The translations under genes were made by a program, and so were the position numbers. Under the pieces are notes generated by a model that saw only the letters and a program-made list of their open reading frames with translations, made no database searches and was not told where the DNA came from. DNA of 64,000 bases, from positions 2,739,001 to 2,803,000 of the forward strand of contig NC_087117.1 in assembly GCF_963855985.1 (NCBI RefSeq), in the 5' to 3' direction. Source of the stretch: Ostrinia nubilalis (Eukaryota > Arthropoda > Insecta > Lepidoptera > Crambidae). Positions 55,594 through 64,000 of the stretch are shown piece by piece. Within the stretch, counting starts at the first letter, position 1. Every line of letters starts with the position of its first letter.

Positions 55594-56078
55594 TTTGAAT
55601 TATTAAACACAAAAACAATGAAGTGGATAGTGAAATTACAGTAATTAACTGTAAAAACCTAAAGAGATAACGCCGGTAAAAAAAGAAGTGAATGTTTTTT
55701 TTCCCGCCTTGGCGTGTCAAATGTCAATGTCAAGCTAGAACATTCGTTCAGAAAATGATTTGAATCGACAACACAACTATTTTCATTCGATTGTGTTTAA
55801 AAGTACATAAACAATAAAGGTAAGCAGCTTTTCTGAACGAATTTTATGCAGTCATATTTGAAAGGTCAATAATTTTTTAAACTTTTATTCTTTCTCTTTT
55901 CCTATTATACTATCTTGTGCATGTGTAAAAGAGATAAGCTGCCTAAAATGTCATCTTTCCAAAACTATTAAATCTGATGGTATTATAATTTGTGCATAAA
56001 TGTCAAAAAATCATAAAAAAAATTGTATCTTTGCCAATCTTTGCAGCAGTTGTTTTAGTGAAATTTTAACTTAAAATA
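55594..56078. promoter_or_regulatory. Divergent promoter region of the CYTH gene and gene D
   Basis: 485 bp between two start codons pointing away from each other, with no other gene. A GT donor-like AATAAAG|gtaagc at about 55,819 could end a non-coding first exon of gene D, with an intron to near 56,050. No TATA box can be assigned with confidence. Confidence 0.45.
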
Positions 56079-59000
56079 ATGGATTTAGAAAATATAAACA
56101 GCTGGGTCTCACAGCCAGATGTATGCAGGTGTTGCCTTTCGGCCAGCGGGACGTGGGATGTCACAGCTTCTTACATATCAGATTCGGGAATCAAGGAAGT
56201 GTATTTTGAAATGCTTCGAGATTGTTATGGCATTACTGTGAGTATTCTAGTTTCTAAAAACGTGAGCTTAACATTTTATCTTGCTTGCTAACCGGTAGAT
56301 TTTGCAGTAATAAATATATTGTGACTAAAAGTTTTTTGTATCCAACTGGATTCTAATTAGAATTGTTATCACCTTAATACAGCCTAGACATGCATTATAG
56401 CTGACTAAGTAGCCTTTATAGAACTTAAGGCTTACTATATTTATGTATTCTTTTTATATTGTCCATGTATTAAATCCCTGAAGGTGCTAAATAAATTATT
56501 TTTTATTTTTTTCTTTAATTAAACAAGATGTCTGCCTTCATTCCCCAGTTGTCCTATCTCTCGGAGTGGGGCCCGAGCCGGATGGTGTGCAAGCTGTGTG
56601 TGGGTCACCTGAGGGAGGCCTGCAGCTTCCGCGACCAGGTCAGGGCTGCGGAGAAACATTTTACGGAATACTGCAGCAGTAGAGGTATGAAATTCTCTTG
56701 TATTATAAGATTTTAAATTTTCTTTCTTCTTTCCATTTTAATTCTCTTGTAATCTGTATGTATCTGTATCACCTGTGTCAACCATAATGAATCTACTGTT
56801 AATAAACAGACAATCACTCTTCCTTCAATGCACACCCTGCCAATAAGTTTCCAAGTTAGTTTTGTTTATAATTTAATTAATAAACATTTTTCTTTCAAAT
56901 TTTACTTATTCACATTATTTCATGGTACATTACTTATTTATAATCATCCTAAATTTTTGTTTGTCATAAATAGAACTTGTTTTTGTCTCACATAATGGCA
57001 TGTCTTTTGGTTGGTTGGTCAACTGTATACAACTCACACAGCAGCAACACAAGTTACCACTGTGTGTTAAGCAGTAGCTGCCATCTTTCCATTCCATCTG
57101 CTATAAGCTAGTTAAATACTGCTATGCCCTTATCTAATAAAATTATTTCATTACAGATCATAACACTGGCATGGTGACAGTCAAATTAGAAGAAAATGTC
57201 AAAGCTAACAGTCCAGAAGCTGATGGTTTCAGTGATAGGGGAGTCCCATCTGAAGGTAAATATCTTGTTTATTGGTTTTGATTTTGGACATTATTTTATA
57301 TGAATTAAAGTTTACAATATATCAGCCTCATTAGAAGGGATTTAAAAAGCTTATTTAGAACCTAATGTTCTTGTTTTAAGATCTTAGGATTGCTTTTTGG
57401 TGAAATTAAAGTAAAAATAATAATTCAAATCACACTAAGTGGCTGGTAACTGGACTTTATTATTATTTTATTTCATTAGTTATAGGACTCCAATTTTTTT
57501 CCTTTCAGACGAAAACAATCGAATATCGCCTCCAGTTGTAAAACCTGAAAAAAGAATACAAAAGAGAAAGAGACAGAAAACAGATAAAGTGAGACAAAAG
57601 AAAAAGAAAACTAAAACGGAATACGATTCAGATACGCCTATTGCCAACATGATAGATAAGAATGAACCTTCATGCAATGATAATAAGGCTGTGATTGGAA
57701 ATGTAAAAGATGAAACTCCCAATGTTGAGAGTAAGTGAGGTATTTTTATTTTTTATTTGAGGTCATTTCTTAACTTATTTTTGATTCAGAGTTGCTCATC
57801 TTTATTTTTATAGTTTGGTAGTTTATGTAAACTGTATCTACAATTTTATAAAACATATTGAATGAAATTCTTATACATTTTGCCTTCACATTTGTAATTT
57901 TCCATCTCAATAATGTGAAAATCCAAACAACCTGTTAAATCTTTTGAAAAATTTCTAATTTTGTGGCTGCTTGACTGCTGGCGATAATAATAAAATATTT
58001 GACTTATGGGTTATGTTGTGAGACGAGAAAAATCCGACTTAAGGTATCAATATTAGTAATTTGACTTTTATAACTAGGCCGCGGTGGTAATCAAACAAAT
58101 AAATAGCATTTTATTTTTAGGGCCACCGCATACCGGGGCGAACGGTGCCAAGCACTTATCGGACCGGAAACGCGTCATGCTGACGTGTGACGTCGTCCTT
58201 AGACACACCACCGCGTGCCCCTTCCGTCACCACAAGAGCTGGTTCCAATGCTTCTTCTGCTCACAAGGATTCATGGAAATGAACCTCCTCAGAAACCACA
58301 CCCTCCAAGATCACTCAAATGTAGACTCTGAAATAAAAAAAATAAAACGCTACCCGCGCTCCCTCCAAATCGACATTTCGAATTTAGAATGCCGCAACTG
58401 TCACTCGCCGATGACAGATGTCAACGAAATGCGCCGCCATCTTAGCGACGCGCACAGTAAAGTCATTTACAACGAGTGCATAGCCGATTATAAGGTTAAC
58501 GCCAGTCCGTTTACGTGTCATATTTGCAAACAGGAGTTCCACGTGTTCCGAACTCTGACTACCCACATAAACGAGCATTACGCGAACTGTATTTGCGAGG
58601 TTTGCGGGAAATCGTTCCTTAATTCTAAGAGGCTTAAGGTTCACAAACGCACTCACGAATCTGGAAACTTCCCTTGTTCCGAATGTGGGAAGGTTTTGAA
58701 GACGAAGACTTCCCAAGCTAACCACATGGAGAGTGCTCACTCTAAGCGACAAATGAAGTGCCAGATCTGTTTTAAGCCCATGAAACATTATAATGAGAGG
58801 ATCAAACACATGTCGGAAGTTCACAACATAACGCATAAGTTCAAATGTCCTATATGCGGTAGGGAGTACAATATAAAACATTATTTGGCGACTCACATAC
58901 GCCAGACTCACGGGCATAAGAATAAAAAGTGCTCTGAGTGTGGCATGGCCTTTATTACGAATCATGGCTTGAAAAAGCATATGCTTAAACATTCAGGAGT

Positions 59001-59109
59001 CAAGCCGTTTTCTTGCAATGTCTGTAGTAAATCGTACGCGAGGAGTTATACTTTGAAAGAACACATGCGGGTTCACGATAATGACAGGAGGTTTGGTTGC
59101 CCTGAGTAA
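56079..59109 (+). CDS. Gene D, isoform 1: ZAD C2H2 protein, 534 aa, last finger truncated
   Basis: Exons 56079-56237, 56549-56684, 57157-57255, 57509-57730 and 58121-59109; phases 0, 1, 1, 1 and 535 codons. Exon 1 (VCRCCLSASGTWDV) and exon 2 (VCKLCVGHL) form the ZAD. Exon 3 is an acidic linker and exon 4 a lysine-rich stretch (KRIQKRKRQKTDKVRQKKKK) that looks like a nuclear localisation signal. Exon 5 has nine C2H2 fingers and begins a tenth (DRRFGCPE), where a stop cuts it off after the first cysteine. MITE sequence starts a few bases later, so the end was probably lost through that insertion. The nine fingers remain; the DNA target is unknown. Confidence 0.82.
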
Positions 59110-59126
59110 AACTGAAGGCGCCATCT

Positions 59127-59340
59127 CTAGAGTTCTAAAGCCCGATCTGTGAGCACGTAGAATTTTGTCCAATGACCCCAAGCTACCCATCCTTATCGCA
59201 CGCGCGTAATTATATTGCTGTAGCGACTGTGCGACGGGCGCCCTCAGTGAGTGTGCGAGCGGGACAGCAATATTTACGCGCAAACGATAAGGATGGGTAG
59301 CTTGGGGTCTTTAGACAAAATTCTACGTACTGGCAGACCA
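59127..59340. mobile_element. Palindromic MITE beyond gene D exon 5
   Basis: The arms contain 'tagaattttgtccaatgac' / 'acaaaattctacgtactggc' and 'accccaagctacccatcc' in inverse orientation. The boundaries are approximate. A half copy is at 9575-9715. Confidence 0.75.
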
Positions 59341-59530
59341 GACTATAGACAGGCAGGATTGATAGTAGGCAGAAACCAAACGGTTCTTACCACTGCTTCG
59401 GGACAAATAATGGGTCGCTGTGCTGAGAAGAAGCACCGCAAGGAACTCAGTTACTATTCAGACATTAAGTCCAATGTCATAAGTAAATTCCTGTCCCAAT
59501 GTCTATAGACTGAAAAAGAGTCACTAAAAT
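59341..59530 (-). repeat. CR1/Jockey-type LINE 3' end fragment
   Basis: 'ccactgcttcgggacaaata' and 'ctgagaagaagcaccgcaag' match the 3' region of the LINE in B2 intron 1 (46,545-46,610), in the same orientation. Confidence 0.68.
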
Positions 59531-59577
59531 AGGCTTAAATTGCTACAACGCTAACAAATATTGTATTTTATTTTCAG

Positions 59578-60707
59578 CGAATAAATTAGGGCTGGTATCG
59601 TTTAAAGTGCAAAGAAAGCAAAAGATACCTTCACAGAGCATCATCGACAACCGCTCACTTCGCTCCAATATAACTTTAGTTCTCAAAAACACCTCTGTAG
59701 TTCCTTTCAGGCATATAAACAACAGTAAATTCGCGTGCCTGTATTGTGAAAAGGGGTTTCTATTCTTCAAAGAATTGAAATCCCACATGGATTCCCACAG
59801 GAATATAACGGAAGAAGAGATTAACGTGTCTCTAAAAACTCCTAGAGATTTAATAAAGGCTGATCTAAGCGAAATATCCTGTACACTTTGTGGGGAAAAC
59901 TTCAAAAACATCGACAGTGTTATAGAGCATTTGGTGGAAGTCCACAAAAAGATTTATCATCAGAACTTACGGATGAAACCTCCTCACGGAATTTTGGGTT
60001 TCGATCTTAGCTCCGAGCAGTTAAAGTGCAGTGTGTGTCAGAAACAGTTCAGGTTTTTCAAGAACCTATCTGTCCACATGAATGAGCATAGCACATGTTT
60101 TATGTGCCACGTGTGCGGCAAAAAATTCATATCGGACCATAGACTGCAGACGCACATAATGATGCACAAACGGACGAATATATTCTGCAAGCATTGCAAC
60201 AAAGACTTTAAGACTGTGGCAGCAAGGAACTACCATATACGAAAGGAGCATAACGAAGCTCCATACAAATGTCCGGAGTGTTCTGAAAGTTTTACGCAGT
60301 ACCATCACAGGTTGAAGCATTTGGTTGAGCGGCATAAGGTGAAGAAGCCGGAGTTTAAATGCGATATTTGTGGACGCGAGTTAGCTAGTTCTGGGGGACT
60401 TGCAGCCCATAAAAGGTATTCCCACTTGAAGACGGTTCAGTACCCTTGTGAAATATGTGGGAAAGTTTTCGCGTACAAATGGATATGGCAGAGGCATATG
60501 GATGTCCACACTGGTGCCAAAAACTTTGAGTGTAAGTTCTGTAATAAGAAATTCGCTAAGTCGTATTCACAGCAAATGCACGAAAGGATTCATATGAACG
60601 ATAAAAGGTACGTCTGCGGAATATGTAAAGCCGCGTTTATACAGAAGTGCAGTTTGAAGAACCACACTAAAGTCCATCATCCGGAGGCTGATTTGAGCAA
60701 ATTGTGA
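59578..60707 (+). CDS. Gene D alternative terminal exon with ten C2H2 fingers
   Basis: The frame is open from an AG acceptor (TTTTCAG|CGAATAAA) at 59,578 in phase 1, the phase in which exon 4 of gene D ends. Joining exons 1-4 to it gives an uninterrupted 582-codon frame (581 aa). It encodes ten fingers: the first FACLYCEKGF-like, the seventh FKCDICGRELASSGGLAAH-like, and a complete tenth (VCGICKAAFIQKCSLKNHTKVHH). No ZAD exons lie between it and exon 5, so it is either a mutually exclusive terminal exon of gene D or a ZAD-less gene. If it is used in place of exon 5, the whole exon 5/MITE/LINE stretch becomes intron. Confidence 0.75.
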
Positions 60708-60827
60708 ATTGGAATATGTATTACTGTGATGTGATTTCTAGTCAAAATTTAAATGAAAAATCAAAACATTGAATTAGAACTAAGGCCCTTGAGATCGTTG
60801 GTCCATCAAGGTGCCTTTTCCATTAGC
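60708..60827. other. 3' flank of gene D
   Basis: No coding sequence. A clear AATAAA is not close to the stop; the nearest strong one is near 61,340. Confidence 0.4.
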
Positions 60828-61003
60828 CTAGGTGCAGACCACCGACTTTTAGTTGGCCGATAAGTAGTTAGGCCCGATTCTATTTGTATGAAGAATCGGC
60901 CGATACCAAATCGGTGTAATGTGCGCACTTATACATCTCCATAGGTACTAATCAACAGCCCGACCCAACTATCGGCCAACTAAAAATCGGTGGTCGGTGC
61001 CTA
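60828..61003. mobile_element. MITE related to the GAGTAGGCGCACACC family
   Basis: About 175 bp with terminal inverted repeats TAGGTGCAGACCACCGAC... It shares the internal 'tttttagttggccgat' and 'gaagaatcggcc' blocks with 11,937-12,111 but has diverged ends. Confidence 0.7.
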
Positions 61004-61450
61004 GAGTTAGAATGAGGGCACCAGTTGGCGCCACTGTGAAGTAACTGTCACTTGGTAGTGGCGAAGACTGGCGCACATTGGTAATCGCTGAAGCGGTAGG
61101 AGGACTATCGCATTTGCACGCACCAGGATGGCACCACTGTAATTAAAGAGTAGGATCTTTTCAATCGCCAGTGGTGTCAAAAGTAAACCTTGCTCTACAG
61201 TAACTGGTAAGAGAAAAACTGCCACATTAGCTTGCTCACGCTATCGGTTATTTATTGATCTCTTTTATGATTGTACTCTTTCTGCCATAATCACTGCGAT
61301 ATTATGTATTTATTTAATATTTTTGCTAATCAAGTAATATAAATAAATATTAAAATTTTTAATCGTTTTTTATTTATTTAAACAAAATTCACGGAGCGAA
61401 GTAGGTAGTACGACAAAGAAAATATGGACAGCAAAAATTTGAGTGAGATC
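61004..61450. other. Intergenic stretch
   Basis: No gene recognised. 61,010-61,230 is unusually GC-richer and has short partial inverse matches ('ccagttggcgcc', 'aatcgccagtggtgtc'), possibly an old MITE. AATAAA-rich sequence near 61,320-61,370 might hold a polyadenylation site. Confidence 0.4.
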
Positions 61451-61454
61451 TTAA

Positions 61455-61627
61455 GAGTAGGCGCACACCGTTGATTTTTAGTTGGCCGATAGTTGTGCCT
61501 GATTTTAAATTGTATGAAGAATCAGTCAAATCGTCGGCGTAGTGTGCGCACTCCCATACATGCCCATACTGATCAACTGCCCGACTAAACTATCGGCCGA
61601 CGAAAAATCAACGGTGTGCGCCTACTC
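61455..61627. mobile_element. Harbinger-type MITE, second full copy
   Basis: 173 bp, GAGTAGGCGCACACCG termini, TAA on both sides (61,452-61,454 and 61,628-61,630). Close copy of 11,937-12,111. Confidence 0.9.
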
Positions 61628-61891
61628 TAAACAGTTGTAATGGAATGTAATGGAAGCTATTTTGTATCAAATGACGTGCTGTCCCTATTTAAAAAATACG
61701 TCTTTCTTTACGTGTCGTTACTTTATAGAGGCTGGATCAGACTGAGCATTAGAATTAATTTATGAAAGTACGAGAAAATAACCATACGGTGATTTTCGGT
61801 CCACTATCAAGGTCATGGCCAACTCATTCCGATTAAACCATCACGTCTCCTTTGACATCAATCTGAATGTCTAATTTCTCGATTTAGTTTA

Positions 61892-63519
61892 TAGGTGTAC
61901 CAGAATCTCATGGCAAACAAAAATATTGGAAAAGTGTGTTTTTCATATGGCCATTGTCTATGGCTTTATTGTCACCTGTCAAAGTAAATCAAGAGATCTG
62001 TCAGCCGTTGCAGAAATTTTGTAATCTCTTCATGCCTATTTGTTATTTTTGTGAAAAAGACGAAAAAACTCAAGCAAGTCATATTGTTTTCAAAGTGTAT
62101 TGTAAAATAAGGCATAATTCAAAGTCAATCTTTGATTTTAAAGCGCGTCGTTGAGTTGACAGTAAGTTGGAGTGAAATGTTTTGATACTTATAGCCTGAC
62201 CAGGAACATAAAAACCCTGGCATAGAGGCGCGTCAATTGCATTTGATAGTGCAACACTGAGTACAGTCGTACCTGTGTTAAATTAATAGGCTAACTTTAT
62301 GTATCAGGATTCAGGATTACGGGCTAATTTGATATTTTCATAAATTAACGAAAAAATATTATTATAGGTAACCTGATTTAAATAAATTAAATGAAACCAT
62401 CAATCGAGCTAGTAGAATTTATTTTATTATTCATCAATAATCAAATTCAAAACTTGAATATTCAACTGCAATGTCTGCTCATGAACGCTTCAAACTCGGT
62501 ACTTCTTTCCCAATCCTATAAAATTCAACACTTAGAAAGTGACAACATTTTTAAAATAGGTAGTTGAAACAAACCACAGCTAATTTTCATAGTGGACTGT
62601 ACTATACGATAAACATGTCAGTCAATTTGACAACCTTTGTCGGAAACATTATTCAATGAAAATATTGTCCGAACCCTTAGTATTTCTCTTCGACAAATAC
62701 TTTAACACATTGTGAACCACTTTTCTTTCACGACTATAAAAATATTTTAGCAATTTAATTCATAAAACCAATTGCGCACATTTAAAATAAAGTTTGTTTA
62801 CACTTTGACAGCAATAGACTGACATGCAAGGTGACATGTCAATGAAGTTTTCAGTTACTGTTGCCATTAAAAGAAATTAGTACCATTAGTTTTCCGCAAC
62901 ATGGCGAGGGTTTTTATGTTCCTGGTCAGGCTATACCTACATTTAGTTTATTACCTAACTGCGTCAGAAGGAGGGTTATGTTTATTTTTATATTATTCTT
63001 ACCTAATAGCTGCTTTATCGGGGTTTTCAGGTGTATTTCATGCATTGGTGCAAAGGAATGGTGAAAATGTTATGACCATGTAAAGAAAATTGAAAAAGAT
63101 TTCATCAAGCAAGTTTCAGTAATTGAAATGCTGAAAAAGCGATTTATATTATATTAATACCTCTTCAACTTGATCATCTATTTGAAGAACAAGAAATGCA
63201 AGTGGAGTTCTTAGAATCGTTTTCTAGTTCTGAATGAAGTGATAAGTTATAAGTATGATACTTAATAAAATTATTTAGGTACAGTAATATACGGTTTACT
63301 TATTTTTCAAGACATGTTCCTATGTTAAAAACCCGATGTATAACAACATTCTTCATACACATACCTAAAATGTATAGGTAGGCATTCGTACTTCATGTTC
63401 ATTAATATTAGTCATAAATAAAAATTAAACAGTATCAAGATCGTTTAATCCAATTTCCCCAGTATTGCACTCAACAAAGTTTATTTTCCCCATTTGCCAT
63501 GAGATTCTGGTACACCTAT
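61892..63519. mobile_element. TIR element, TA duplication, hosting another TIR element
   Basis: The terminal inverted repeats TAGGTGTACCAGAATCTCAT... (about 27 bp) and their inverse at 63,493-63,519 have TA directly outside (61,890-61,891; 63,520-63,521). The total is 1628 bp, of which 742 bp belong to the nested element. No transposase frame. Confidence 0.8.
62192..62933. mobile_element. Nested TIR element, TA duplication
   Basis: The termini TAGCCTGACCAGGAACATAA and their inverse are flanked by TA (62,190-62,191; 62,934-62,935). 742 bp, AT-rich, non-coding. It sits inside the element at 61,892-63,519. Confidence 0.8.
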
Positions 63520-63521
63520 AG

Positions 63522-64000
63522 TGTCGCCACTTCCCTAGCAAATGACCGATTATGGTGCTATGCTATGCCGCATTTTGTGCGTTTTGTCTAGGGGGGCAGC
63601 TGTTGTTGTTTTTTCATTGTTTTTGTTGTTGTTGTGATTGCGTTGCCTTCTATGGAATTAATTTTAAAAAAATCTTTCTAAAACATCAATTTATTGAAAA
63701 CAAATGGAACAAAGTTAGGATCATGATATTTTAAGTTTAATTAAATCTTAAATAATTATTTTAGCAAGAAAAACCTTACGCTCCCACGTATTTGTAGAAA
63801 AAATGACTACAGAGATGAATGTACTTAATAACGACCATTGTAGCAACTTGAAGAAACAGTGCCAAGGCGGAAACATTGAAGACAACAGTAATTATTCCCT
63901 GTAAGTAAATAAAACTGCTGACTTTTAAGTGGCACTGTTTCTCAAACTTTTTCAGATAAGTCCCATGTGGGCACATACAAATTATTGAGACTTTACCTAC
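63522..64000. other. Intergenic end of the window
   Basis: AT-rich with a TTG/TTGTTG-rich patch near 63,600-63,650. No gene or repeat that I can support. Confidence 0.45.

Overview
The window looks like nuclear DNA of a moth or butterfly (Lepidoptera). The evidence is genes split by short introns, ZAD-type C2H2 zinc-finger genes, RTE LINE tails of the kind that litter lepidopteran genomes, tRNA-headed SINEs, BEL/Pao and Gypsy-like LTR elements, and many palindromic TA- or TAA-flanked MITEs. No bacterial features are present.

Layout. (1) 1-10,100: no host gene. The core is a nest: a fold-back element (728-8527, 8-bp target duplication ATATTTTA) contains a second fold-back element (3871-8095, TA duplication), which contains a Gypsy-like Gag-protease LTR element (4554-7727, ATAC duplication). 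(2) 10,120-54,427: a minus-strand cluster of ZAD zinc-finger genes, called here A, A'/B1, B2 and C. A tandem duplication started in the last intron of A and ended in intron 2 of B. It left a predicted chimeric gene (ZAD exons of A', zinc fingers of B1) with an RTE LINE at the junction and a decayed BEL/Pao element with an env-like gene where B1 exon 4 should be. (3) 27,347-41,982: three P-element (THAP9-like) copies sit just upstream of the A' start codon. Copy 1 is complete and predicts a 930-aa transposase. Copies 2 and 3 share one internal deletion and one frameshift and lie tail to tail as a palindrome of about 9.2 kb. (4) 42,469-54,427: genes B2 (606 aa) and C (579 aa) are intact; B2 carries a CR1/Jockey-type LINE in intron 1. 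(5) 54,919-55,593: a CyaB-like CYTH gene on the minus strand, divergent from (6) gene D (56,079-60,707, plus), a ZAD gene with two successive in-frame zinc-finger terminal exons. (7) 60,708-64,000: MITEs, including one TIR element nested in another.

How it fits together. All ZAD genes here share one exon plan: ZAD part 1 ends in phase 0, and every later junction is phase 1. Middle exons can therefore be gained, lost or swapped without breaking the frame, and the cluster appears to have evolved this way. Exon coordinates were inferred by reading splice sites and checking frame; no transcript was available.
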